Source: Haemophilus influenzae
GTDB taxonomy: Bacteria > Pseudomonadota > Gammaproteobacteria > Enterobacterales > Pasteurellaceae
DNA length: 64,000 nt
Assembly (NCBI RefSeq): GCF_019703545.1
Contig: NZ_AP018771.1
Location: 1,550,001-1,614,000 of the forward strand
Direction of reading: 5' to 3'
Below are positions 51,216 to 58,395 of the stretch, one piece after another (within the stretch, counting starts at the first letter, position 1; the number at the start of each line of letters is the position of its first letter). Under the pieces are notes generated by a model. The model searched no databases, was not told the DNA's origin, and worked only from the letters and a program-made list of their open reading frames with translations. Both the position numbers and the translations under genes were made by a program.

Positions 51216-52230
51216 TGCGGAACGATTTAAATTCACCGATGAACATATTGCGTTTATTCGCTTACATTGGGATAAAAAGCCATCTGATCTAATTAAATTG
51301 TTTCAGCAACAGTTTGATTTATTAATAAATCGTAATGTTTTCTATAAATTAAAAAAGAAACACAATATTCCAAGCCTTAAGCATGCCAATCGTTACAGCA
51401 AAGAAGAACTTGCGTTCATTAAAGCGAATTGCACGTTAAATGAAAGAATCTTGGCTCAAAAAATGGAAGTTTATTTCAATAAACCATTTAATCCACACGC
51501 GTTAAAGGTTTTGCGCGTGAAGAGACAATGGCTAACCGGACGAAGCGGTCGATTTGAGAAAGGTGAAAATTTAAAACCGATTGGCTTTGAGCGATATTGT
51601 GAAAATGCAAAATGTTGGTTAATAAAAGCAAGCATTAAACGTTATGAACGGAAATCGCATTATCTCTGGCGCAAAGCCGGTAGAAAAATTCCGCGTGGAC
51701 ATATTATTGATTACAAAGACGGCAATTCAAGAAATTGCACCCTTGAAAATCTCGAATTAATTTCACGCGTTGAAATGGCTTGGCGAAAGAAATTACAGTA
51801 TCACCAACTCAATGATGAAATTAAACCCACCTTTTCCGCCTTTGTAAAACTCAAAGAAGGCATAAATCAACGTAAAAAAGAGAAAGATATGGAAGAAAAT
51901 CAATCCCCCAATATTGCCACGCAGGAACCGACAACATTTACGTTTGAATTTACCGAACACGAATTGCAAACAATGGCGTGGGCGTGGTTTGTGCTTATGC
52001 GTAATATGGAAACCTTCCAAGCACTCTATCCGGCAATGGAAAAAATAGGCTCAAGTTATGCGCCGTCAATTTATGACCAAGCCTATGAATATCGCACCAC
52101 AATTCGTGATATGCATAAAATCATTGAACGAATTACAAGTGGTTTTAAATTTGATCAAATGACAAATTGGCGCATACTAAAACGCATACGCCATTTTAAC
52201 CCAAAGAAAATGGAATTTTTCGAAATCTAA
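51205..52230 (+). CDS. HNH endonuclease with DNA-binding N-terminus
   Basis: 341 residues. N-terminal ~110 residues are helix-turn-helix-like (FTDEHIAFIRLHWDKKPSDL; YSKEELAFIKANCTLNERIL). The HNH fold follows: RKIPRGHIIDYKDGNSRNCT with LENLELISR, of the homing-type HNH_3 class. The C-terminal ~110 residues (EPTTFTFEFTEHELQTMAWA) are a separate domain. It could be a domesticated or free-standing homing nuclease in the recombination block. Confidence 0.8.
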   Translation: MTSNAERFKFTDEHIAFIRLHWDKKPSDLIKLFQQQFDLLINRNVFYKLKKKHNIPSLKHANRYSKEELAFIKANCTLNERILAQKMEVYFNKPFNPHALKVLRVKRQWLTGRSGRFEKGENLKPIGFERYCENAKCWLIKASIKRYERKSHYLWRKAGRKIPRGHIIDYKDGNSRNCTLENLELISRVEMAWRKKLQYHQLNDEIKPTFSAFVKLKEGINQRKKEKDMEENQSPNIATQEPTTFTFEFTEHELQTMAWAWFVLMRNMETFQALYPAMEKIGSSYAPSIYDQAYEYRTTIRDMHKIIERITSGFKFDQMTNWRILKRIRHFNPKKMEFFEI

Positions 52231-52232
52231 CG

Positions 52233-52256
52233 CCGCACTCAGTGCGGTATTTTTTT
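52233..52256 (+). terminator. Terminator after HNH gene
   Basis: CCGCAC-TCA-GTGCGG followed by TATTTTTTT; the stem consists of uptake-signal cores. Confidence 0.8.
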
Positions 52257-52280
52257 ACCCAAAATTCAAGGAAACCCAAA

Positions 52281-52628
52281 ATGAAACGCTCAAAATCCGC
52301 ATTCTTCCAAGAAAAACAAAGCTTCACGCACTTTATGAATGGCAGTGAAAAATGGCTAAACAGAATCTGCTATTTTCTCGCCGCCTTGATTATTGCCCTG
52401 ATTGTAGGCGGAATTAGCCTACACGCCAATGCCCACCCCACCGATTGGCACGATAACGAATTAAGCCAACAAATCCAAGCAGAAACACAGTGTGAACTGA
52501 AAGGGGGCATATATGAAAACGGCGTATGTTTACCGCCCAATCTTACACTGGCAACAGAAAAAGAACTGCAGGATTACACCGCACAAAAACAAGCAGAAAT
52601 TAACCGCACTTTAGGAGCAAAACAATGA
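52281..52628 (+). CDS. Single-pass membrane protein, not recognised
   Basis: 115 residues from MKRSKSAFFQEKQSF; AAGGA upstream. One membrane helix (about residues 29-51, ICYFLAALIIALIVGGISLH) and an outside domain with a CELKGGIYENGVCLPP motif that may be disulfide-closed. Upstream in-frame extension lies in the terminator and is rejected. Followed directly by the next gene (four-base overlap). Confidence 0.65.
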   Translation: MKRSKSAFFQEKQSFTHFMNGSEKWLNRICYFLAALIIALIVGGISLHANAHPTDWHDNELSQQIQAETQCELKGGIYENGVCLPPNLTLATEKELQDYTAQKQAEINRTLGAKQ

Positions 52629-52918
52629 AACCTTACGCTGATTACTACGCTCAACTCGATGCCGCTTACCAACGTAAAGTGGATTGGCAAGCAGGCTATG
52701 AAATCGCCTTAGATGAAGTCGCCACGGAAATCGACAATGATTTACAACAAGGCGACCAAACGCATTATCACGAACTCACAGAAATGTTGTGTGATAACGA
52801 TAATTTCTGGCTTGCTATTGGTAGCGGTGCAAGTTATGAGCCTTATAGACAAGAGGCGATTAAGAAAATCGCTGAGCGTGAATTGCACGACAGAATGAAT
52901 GATTATGACCCAGATTAA
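52625..52918 (+). CDS. Acidic pL-operon protein, not recognised
   Basis: 97 residues (MKPYADYYAQLDAAYQRKVD...), acidic, helical. Starts within the stop of the membrane protein gene (ATGA). Encodes no recognised motif; the pI and position before recT suggest an accessory recombination-block protein. Confidence 0.6.
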   Translation: MKPYADYYAQLDAAYQRKVDWQAGYEIALDEVATEIDNDLQQGDQTHYHELTEMLCDNDNFWLAIGSGASYEPYRQEAIKKIAERELHDRMNDYDPD

Positions 52919-52930
52919 TGGAGGGGCGAG

Positions 52931-53851
52931 ATGACAAACCAAGTCCAACATCAACAAAATAAACAGACGCCTGCACTTAAAACATTTTTTGAAAGTGCGA
53001 ATGTGCAAAATAAGATTAAGGAACTTGTTGGCAAAAATGCGGCAACCTTTGCAACAAGTGTTATGCAAATTGCCAATAGCAATGCAATGCTTAAAACAGC
53101 AGACCCAATGAGTATTTTTAACGCAGCTTGTATGGCGGCTACACTGAATTTGCCACTACAAAATGGCTTAGGCTTTGCCTACATCGTCCCTTTCAGAAAC
53201 AACAAAGAAAAGAAAACCGAAGCACAATTCCAAATTGGTTATAAAGGTTTTATCCAACTGGCACAACGTAGTGGTCAATTTAAACGCTTAGTCGCATTGC
53301 CTGTGTACAAAAAGCAACTTATCAAAAAAGATTTCATCAATGGTTTTGAGTTCGACTGGGAGCAAGAACCCGAGCAAAACGAAAACCCAATCGGCTATTA
53401 CGCCTATTTTAGACTGGTAAACGATTTTTCGGCTGAACTCTATATGAGTCACGATGACATCGTCAAACACGCTCAACGCTACAGCCAAACATTTAAAAAA
53501 GGCTATGGTGTATGGCACGATAACTTCGAGGCAATGGCATTAAAAACTGTAACTAAGTTATTGCTATCAAAACAAGCCCCGCTCTCTGTTGAAATGCAAC
53601 AAGCCGTATTAGCCGACCAAGCCGTTGTGAAAGATGTAGAAAATCAAGAATTCAACTACACCGACAATATTCAAGAGGCGGAATTTTTAGCGGTTGTTGA
53701 TGAAGCCACATTCGAACAATGCAAACAAAGCATTGCTAACGGCGAAACCACCCTACAAGAACTTTGTGATAGTGGGGCGTATGAATTTAGCCAAGAGCAG
53801 ATTGCGGAGTTGGAGGCGATTGAGAATGGAAATGTACAAGCTGAAAGCTAG
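52931..53851 (+). CDS. recT: RecT single-strand annealing protein
   Basis: 306 residues. RecT/Redbeta-type annealase working with the exonuclease next door. Family blocks: MLKTADPMSIFNAACMAATL, NLPLQNGLGFAYIVPFRNN, and FQIGYKGFIQLAQRSGQFKR, then KGYGVWHDNFEAMALKTVTK. Its C terminus overlaps the exonuclease start by 26 bases. Confidence 0.95.
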   Translation: MTNQVQHQQNKQTPALKTFFESANVQNKIKELVGKNAATFATSVMQIANSNAMLKTADPMSIFNAACMAATLNLPLQNGLGFAYIVPFRNNKEKKTEAQFQIGYKGFIQLAQRSGQFKRLVALPVYKKQLIKKDFINGFEFDWEQEPEQNENPIGYYAYFRLVNDFSAELYMSHDDIVKHAQRYSQTFKKGYGVWHDNFEAMALKTVTKLLLSKQAPLSVEMQQAVLADQAVVKDVENQEFNYTDNIQEAEFLAVVDEATFEQCKQSIANGETTLQELCDSGAYEFSQEQIAELEAIENGNVQAES

Positions 53852-54476
53852 ATGCTCTGGCTTGGCTGATTTAATGGCAAAACCTAAAAGCGGTAACGGA
53901 ATATCTGCTACCGCTAAAAGTGCGGTGAGAAAGATAGTGAAATATGACCTGTTTGGCTATCAAGATTTTGAGGGGAATAAATACACCGAGAAAGGCATCG
54001 CACTGGAAGAACAAGCCATTAAATTAAGCGGCCGTAAACGTGGCTTGCCACTTAAAAAGAACACGGAAAGACGCGAAAACGATTGGATTACAGGCGAGTG
54101 CGATATTTATGTGCCAAGCCGAAGATTAATCATAGACACTAAATGTTCTTGGGATATTGGTTCACACCCTTTTTTTGCTGATGAGGCGGAAGAAAAAGCG
54201 AAAAAAGCTGGGTATGACGCACAAATGCAAGGCTATATGTGGCTATGGGATTGTAGTGAGGCGCAAATTGATTTTGTCCTCCTCCCTACCCCTTACGACC
54301 AATTATCAAGCTATGACGATCCAAACAGATACATTGACTTGGTTGAGCAAATCCCCCAAGAAAAGCGTATCACGACGGTCACAATTAAACGTGATGAGAA
54401 AGTCATCGAGAAAATCAAAGAACGAGTAGAAATTGCTCAAGAATATTATCAACAACTTATACAGGAGATGCGCTAA
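53826..54476 (+). CDS. YqaJ-family phage exonuclease
   Basis: 216 residues from MEMYKLKARCSGL; GGAGG stands nine bases upstream inside recT. PD-(D/E)xK nuclease with ITGECDIYVPSRRLIIDTKC (D...DxK) near residue 110. It resects DNA ends to load RecT. The longer frame to 53694 lies inside recT and is rejected. Stop overlaps the ssb start. Confidence 0.9.
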   Translation: MEMYKLKARCSGLADLMAKPKSGNGISATAKSAVRKIVKYDLFGYQDFEGNKYTEKGIALEEQAIKLSGRKRGLPLKKNTERRENDWITGECDIYVPSRRLIIDTKCSWDIGSHPFFADEAEEKAKKAGYDAQMQGYMWLWDCSEAQIDFVLLPTPYDQLSSYDDPNRYIDLVEQIPQEKRITTVTIKRDEKVIEKIKERVEIAQEYYQQLIQEMR

Positions 54477-54910
54477 TGGCACGTAATACCAATACCGTGA
54501 TATTAGTCGGTTATTTAGGCAGTGACCCAGAAATCCGCCAATTCCAAAATGGCGGGCAAATTGCCACATTTAATCTTGCTATCAGCGATGATTACCGAGA
54601 TAGACAAGGCAATACAGTTAAACGTACGCATTGGATACCTATTGTGGTGCATGGCAATTCTGCTGATGTAGCAAGACAATATCTGCAAAAAGGCTCAAAA
54701 ATCTGCGTAACAGGAAAACTAGTACAGGAAAGCTGGCAAGACCAAAACGGCAATAACCGCACCGCACTTAAAGTAGCAACACAATCCTTTGAAATGCTAG
54801 ACAGTAAGGCAAGCAGTGAAACACAACAGCCAAGCAAAGACAAAGAAAAACCTGACCCATTAAACGCAGCAGCAGAACAAGATGGGTTTAATGATGATAT
54901 TCCGTTTTAG
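54476..54910 (+). CDS. ssb: Single-stranded DNA-binding protein
   Basis: 144 residues. OB-fold: NTVILVGYLGSDPEIRQFQN, FNLAISDDYRDRQGNTVKRT, GSKICVTGKLVQESWQDQNG. The acidic C-terminal tip ends DDIPF, the usual docking tail for repair proteins. Third gene of the recT-exo-ssb unit. Confidence 0.95.
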   Translation: MARNTNTVILVGYLGSDPEIRQFQNGGQIATFNLAISDDYRDRQGNTVKRTHWIPIVVHGNSADVARQYLQKGSKICVTGKLVQESWQDQNGNNRTALKVATQSFEMLDSKASSETQQPSKDKEKPDPLNAAAEQDGFNDDIPF

Positions 54911-54946
54911 AGGGAAAGATAGCTTGTATAACCCTCTGAAGAAATC

Positions 54947-54973
54947 AAAGCCGCTAAATAGGCGGCTTCATTT
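54947..54973. terminator. Terminator between ssb and the regulator gene
   Basis: AAGCCGC and GCGGCTT with a seven-base loop; T-rich outside on both strands. Confidence 0.75.
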
Positions 54974-55151
54974 AACGAGATTGCTTCCACAATTCAACCG
55001 CCTGAATAATCAGTTGGTTTTGTGGAATGTCGTGTTGTTTACTGAGTTGTTCAATTTCAGCGATGGTTGCTAATGGCAACTTGTAAGATTTCGATTTTAC
55101 ACCGCGTTTTTCATCTGAACGCGCTTTAATTTCGTTGATTGACAATTTCAT
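54972..55151 (-). CDS. Small ribbon-helix-helix-like regulator
   Basis: 59 residues (MKLSINEIKARSDEKRGVKS...). A short beta-strand (YKLPLATIAEIEQLSKQHDI) followed by two helices (PQNQLIIQAVELWKQ) fits RHH/CopG-type DNA-binding proteins. It lies on the minus strand within the plus-strand pL operon, downstream of the hydrophobic peptide. Probably binds the palindrome at 55354-55369, but no start site of strength is seen; translation may be coupled to the upstream message. Confidence 0.65.
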   Translation of the reverse strand: MKLSINEIKARSDEKRGVKSKSYKLPLATIAEIEQLSKQHDIPQNQLIIQAVELWKQSR

Positions 55152-55176
55152 CTTTATAGCCCATAATTTTGAAGAA

Positions 55177-55201
55177 CTGGGGGAACTGGTACTTCCCCCA
55201 G
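55177..55201 (-). terminator. Hairpin between peptide and regulator
   Basis: CTGGGGGAA and TTCCCCCAG, a 9-bp perfect stem followed by TTCTT on the minus strand. It may attenuate or stabilise rather than fully terminate. Confidence 0.6.
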
Positions 55202-55215
55202 ATTATCGTTACCTA

Positions 55216-55275
55216 TTAATAAGCAGGAAAGCTAATTAGTAGTAAGACAACGATAAGGAAAATGCGAACTAACAT
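55216..55275 (-). CDS. 19-residue hydrophobic peptide, toxin-like
   Basis: MLVRIFLIVVLLLISFPAY, stop. GAAGGA lies seven bases before the ATG. Almost the whole peptide is one membrane helix. It is transcribed from a strong regulated promoter with a stable 5' hairpin. Size and make-up are like type I toxin peptides (TisB/Ldr-like); the function is inference. Confidence 0.55.
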   Translation of the reverse strand: MLVRIFLIVVLLLISFPAY

Positions 55276-55314
55276 TTTATTTTCCTTCTTCGTAACGTGG
55301 GATTAAGCCACACG

Positions 55315-55344
55315 CTCACTTTCAAGCATCCCCTTGAAAGTGAG
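55315..55344 (-). other. 5' leader hairpin
   Basis: CTCACTTTCAAG-(6)-CTTGAAAGTGAG, a 12-bp perfect stem located at the expected 5' end of the peptide mRNA. It would protect the transcript from decay. Confidence 0.65.
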
Positions 55345-55347
55345 ATT

Positions 55348-55376
55348 ATTATAAATCGGTATACCGATTAAATCAA
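55348..55376 (-). promoter_or_regulatory. Promoter with operator in spacer
   Basis: Minus strand TTGATT (55376-55371), 17-bp spacer, TATAAT (55353-55348). The spacer holds the perfect 16-bp palindrome AATCGGTATACCGATT (55354-55369). A dimeric repressor bound there would shut the promoter. Confidence 0.82.
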
Positions 55377-55386
55377 GTATTATCTA

Positions 55387-55456
55387 AGAAAGCCATTGTA
55401 TTTTACAGTGGCTTTTTTATCGCCCTCAACCCAGCTCGCTTAGGCGGGCTTTTTTA
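55387..55456 (+). terminator. Two tandem terminators
   Basis: AAGCCATTGTA...ACAGTGGCTTTTTT (55389-55419) and AGCTCGCTTAGGCGGGCTTTTTT (55433-55456) on the plus strand. They insulate the next plus-strand genes from upstream pL transcription. Confidence 0.75.
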
Positions 55457-55471
55457 TTATCAGGAAAAACA

Positions 55472-55708
55472 ATGAACCTACTAAAATCCCTCGCTAGAAA
55501 AATCCTCAAAGAGGAAATCGAAAATAATAAATATCATTTTGAAAAATTAGGCAATGAAAATCTTGCTAAATCAAGACGTATTAAAGAGCTTGAAAGCGAT
55601 AATTACCGCCTAAGAATTAAAGTGGAACAAATCCGACAAGACAATTTAAAACTCCGTGAAAATCGACCGCACTTTAAACACCATAAGAAAAAAGGAGGGC
55701 GAAAATGA
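55472..55708 (+). CDS. Coiled-coil protein, not recognised
   Basis: 78 residues. A continuous charged coiled coil (RIKELESDNYRLRIKVEQIR) with basic tail HKKKGGRK. Overlaps the next gene by four bases. No family recognised; likely accessory DNA- or protein-binding. Confidence 0.6.
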   Translation: MNLLKSLARKILKEEIENNKYHFEKLGNENLAKSRRIKELESDNYRLRIKVEQIRQDNLKLRENRPHFKHHKKKGGRK

Positions 55709-56064
55709 ATGAAATTAACATCAAAATCCCCTTACATAAATTCCAAACATTAATACACCGTTATGTTAGAGACAGCCTACACGATAACGGAACGCCTGTT
55801 TTAATCTGCATCCACGATGTTAAAGAGTATTGGGCGGTGCTAGATAGCCATACAAGAGAAAAAATTAAGGGCGAAGTGAAATTTTTTATCAAAGAATATC
55901 ATCATCTACGCAATGATGAATTCTTTAAGAAAGATTTAGCTGCTTGGAGTGAATTAGCCGACTGGATAAATGAAAACCGCAGTAGTACATCAACAACTGG
56001 CACAACAGCAAAACCACTTGTGCCTGTGTTGCCAGTAATTGATTTAAAACAGAGGGAAAGATGA
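55705..56064 (+). CDS. Hypothetical protein with proline/threonine-rich end
   Basis: 119 residues. Folded N-terminal part (MNEINIKIPLHKFQTLIHRY...LICIHDVKEYWAVLDSHTRE) and a flexible end (SSTSTTGTTAKPLVPVLPVI). ATGA-type overlaps on both sides place it in one unit with the coiled-coil gene and the methyltransferase. Function unknown. Confidence 0.6.
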   Translation: MNEINIKIPLHKFQTLIHRYVRDSLHDNGTPVLICIHDVKEYWAVLDSHTREKIKGEVKFFIKEYHHLRNDEFFKKDLAAWSELADWINENRSSTSTTGTTAKPLVPVLPVIDLKQRER

Positions 56065-56885
56065 TTGTATGGGCTTTATTTGACAGTGGTAATGGTTGCT
56101 ACACGCAAGGTGCGGAGCTATTTAATCAGTCAGTCAGTCAGTCAGTCAGTCAGTCAGTCAGTCAGTCAGTCAGTCAGTCAGTCAAAATATACCCTATCGG
56201 CATGGATATTGAGTGTAAAAATAATCACTTTATCAATCTTAATCTGGCTGATTATGGTCGTATGTTTGGCGATAACAAGCTATTTGATGAGCTTGATAAA
56301 CTGCCTAAACCTGATTTGATTATAGCTAGTCCACCTTGTGAGAGTTGGTCAGTAGCTAGTGCGATGTGGGGAGGTAATGCAAGTTGGAAACAGGAAACTG
56401 GTGCAGTAAATCGTGAATTGTCTAAATTTACCGTGCGTGGACGAGCAGATTATGATCTACCTCATGTGCAATTTAAGTATGACCGCTCTTTCCTAAACCG
56501 CATTAATGGTGAGCTTTGTATCTATAACACAATAGAAATTATCAAACGATATAAGCCTAAAGTTTATGTAATAGAAAATCCAGCAAGCAGTAAGATTTGG
56601 CATTATATTAACGATATTTTGAATTTTACTATACCGTTTGACAATCTGGCACATTACCATTGCTATGGTTATCCACTGCGTAAACCAACCCGCTTTAAAA
56701 GTAATATCAACCTAAGACTAAAGAGCAACAATAAATTGCCTCCAGTTATGGGATTTCAGGATTTTTCAAAATCATATAACGAGCGATCGAACATCCCACT
56801 AGATTTAATCATAGATATTTATAAGGCAGTAAATCAATATTTAACAAACCCAATAGACGTTCCAAGTGAGCGCCTTTTGTTTTAG
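56061..56885 (+). CDS. Phase-variable cytosine-5 DNA methyltransferase
   Basis: 274 residues in the present frame. C5-methyltransferase features: a degenerate motif I (VWALFDSGNGCYTQ), PPCESWS (motif IV, catalytic Cys93), and IENPASSKIW (motif VI). Between motif I and the rest sits NQSVSQSVSQSV..., encoded by 14.75 TCAG units. Loss or gain of one unit shifts the frame; three units keep it. The current count is ON. Adjacent overlaps tie it to upstream genes. Role: self-protection or regulatory methylation; target unknown. Confidence 0.82.
   Translation: MIVWALFDSGNGCYTQGAELFNQSVSQSVSQSVSQSVSQSVKIYPIGMDIECKNNHFINLNLADYGRMFGDNKLFDELDKLPKPDLIIASPPCESWSVASAMWGGNASWKQETGAVNRELSKFTVRGRADYDLPHVQFKYDRSFLNRINGELCIYNTIEIIKRYKPKVYVIENPASSKIWHYINDILNFTIPFDNLAHYHCYGYPLRKPTRFKSNINLRLKSNNKLPPVMGFQDFSKSYNERSNIPLDLIIDIYKAVNQYLTNPIDVPSERLLF
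56126..56184. repeat. (TCAG)n tetranucleotide tract, n = 14.75
   Basis: 59 bases of uninterrupted TCAG. H. influenzae uses such tetranucleotide tracts (for example AGTC in mod genes) for slipped-strand phase variation. All three frames through the tract are open. Confidence 0.97.
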
Positions 56886-56895
56886 GAGAAAGAAA

Positions 56896-57450
56896 ATGAA
56901 AGAATTTAACTTAGATGCGGCTTTAAATGGCGAGCCTGTTGTATTAAGAAGTGGAAGAAAGGCTTATATTGGTCATAAAACCCCTGACTGTTACGTTTGT
57001 GATAGCGGTGAAAAAATCGAATTTCCATTACATGGTTATATTATTAAAGCGGATAACATAATTGAAGTCCCTAATATGTTTTGGGCTATAAATGGGCGAG
57101 CGTATAAAGATAATGTTGATAATGCATCTGATATTGTCGGAATGTGGGAAGAACCTAAACTAACGTCAGAACAAGTATTGGAAAAGGCTTACAAGGAAGA
57201 TTTGCTAGTGCTATGCGATGGTAATCCTGATTTACCACTAAAAGTTATCGCTAAGACTAAAAACGGCGAGTTTGTGATGCAGCCGGAAGACGATACTATC
57301 CAACCATGGCTCGCTAATCTGACCATGGAATGGTTTTTTGTAAAAGACTCCGCACCAAAATCCAACACAATCACTGTTACACTGCCTAAGCCGTTTAAAG
57401 CCAAAAAAGGTGACAACTTTTGGTTTATTGTAGAGGATTTTGAGATCTGA
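56896..57450 (+). CDS. Hypothetical protein (DUF551-neighbour type)
   Basis: 184 residues from MKEFNLDAALNGEPVVLRSG; TAGGAG precedes this ATG; a longer frame reaches into the methyltransferase end and is less likely. Two similar-looking halves built of beta strands (KAYIGHKTPDCYVCDSGEKI; LKVIAKTKNGEFVMQPEDDT). Function unknown. Confidence 0.65.
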   Translation: MKEFNLDAALNGEPVVLRSGRKAYIGHKTPDCYVCDSGEKIEFPLHGYIIKADNIIEVPNMFWAINGRAYKDNVDNASDIVGMWEEPKLTSEQVLEKAYKEDLLVLCDGNPDLPLKVIAKTKNGEFVMQPEDDTIQPWLANLTMEWFFVKDSAPKSNTITVTLPKPFKAKKGDNFWFIVEDFEI

Positions 57451-57482
57451 ATATCCAAGTTACAAAGGAAAAGGAACAGAAA

Positions 57483-57806
57483 ATGAACAATGAAATAACC
57501 ACAAAAGTCCACATGACAATTGAAGTCGAAATGGACGACTACCAACGTGATCAACTCGAAATATCAAAAAGTACGCAAGTGTTAGGCGGAAATATCGTGC
57601 GATTAGACTGGGAGGGAGGAGTGTTTAATGAGGTCGATGGTTATCGCAAATTATTTAATGCAGTTGATTCGAATTTGATGGGTATTGCATTTGACAATAT
57701 GGAGGATGAGGACTTTATAGACGAATTGCAACTAGCGATTAAACGGGTGGTTACGCCGATTATTAAAGCAAAACGCAAAGCAATTTTAGAGGACGAAAAT
57801 GAGTGA
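57483..57806 (+). CDS. Hypothetical pL-operon protein
   Basis: 107 residues (MNNEITTKVHMTIEVEMDDY...). AAGGA upstream. Acidic, mixed alpha/beta. Overlaps the DUF551 gene by eight bases. No family recognised. Confidence 0.6.
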   Translation: MNNEITTKVHMTIEVEMDDYQRDQLEISKSTQVLGGNIVRLDWEGGVFNEVDGYRKLFNAVDSNLMGIAFDNMEDEDFIDELQLAIKRVVTPIIKAKRKAILEDENE

Positions 57807-58143
57807 AAACAATGGATGGATTAAATGCACCGAGAGTTTACCCGAACCAGGCATTAAGTGTTTAGTTTTCGATGCTGAAACTCAATGTGTAAGCATGAAC
57901 TTTCTTATGAAAGATGCTAAATGGTATGTTGGTTATAACATTAAGCACTGGATGCCTTTGCCTAAACCGCCAAACGATGAAACATCGGCGAACATAGCAG
58001 ATAAATTAAAGGCATTACAATCAAATCCTGATAAAGAAGTGGCGCATAACCAAGCGGATAAAATCCTATGCGATCTATTAAATTCGTTAGGTTATCATGA
58101 TGTTGTCAAGGAGTTTGAAAACTTAGAAAAATGGTATGCGTAA
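57799..58143 (+). CDS. DUF551 family protein
   Basis: 114 residues. DUF551 core: NGWIKCTESLPEPGIKCLVF near the N terminus, and HWMPLPKPPNDE, common in phages of gammaproteobacteria. The C-terminal half is helical and more variable. Function unknown. Followed by a terminator. Confidence 0.75.
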   Translation: MSENNGWIKCTESLPEPGIKCLVFDAETQCVSMNFLMKDAKWYVGYNIKHWMPLPKPPNDETSANIADKLKALQSNPDKEVAHNQADKILCDLLNSLGYHDVVKEFENLEKWYA

Positions 58144-58158
58144 GCACAGAATATTTAT

Positions 58159-58182
58159 AACCGCCCTTATGGGCGGTTTTTT
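58159..58182 (+). terminator. Terminator before excisionase
   Basis: AACCGCCC and GGGCGGTT around TTAT, then TTTT. Confidence 0.8.
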
Positions 58183-58194
58183 ATTGGAGGAAAT

Positions 58195-58395
58195 ATGGAA
58201 TCTACGACAAGAAAATTACATAATTTGAAAACTGTTTCTGCTTTATTAGATATGAGCACACCAACAATTTATAGAAGGATAAAAAACGACCCCAATTTTC
58301 CAAAGCCTCATCTAGTCGGTGGGAATAATTTTTGGACTGATGCACAAATAAATGACTACATTGAAAGAATTGAATCAGGTTGCTATTCATCTTAG
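58195..58395 (+). CDS. AlpA-like excisionase/regulator
   Basis: 66 residues. Winged helix-turn-helix of AlpA type: TVSALLDMSTPTIYRRIKND, then PNFPKPHLVGGNNFWTDAQI. Convergent with the integrase gene, ends overlapping by four bases. It probably steers excision at the att sites. TTGGAGG stands before the ATG. Confidence 0.82.
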   Translation: MESTTRKLHNLKTVSALLDMSTPTIYRRIKNDPNFPKPHLVGGNNFWTDAQINDYIERIESGCYSS

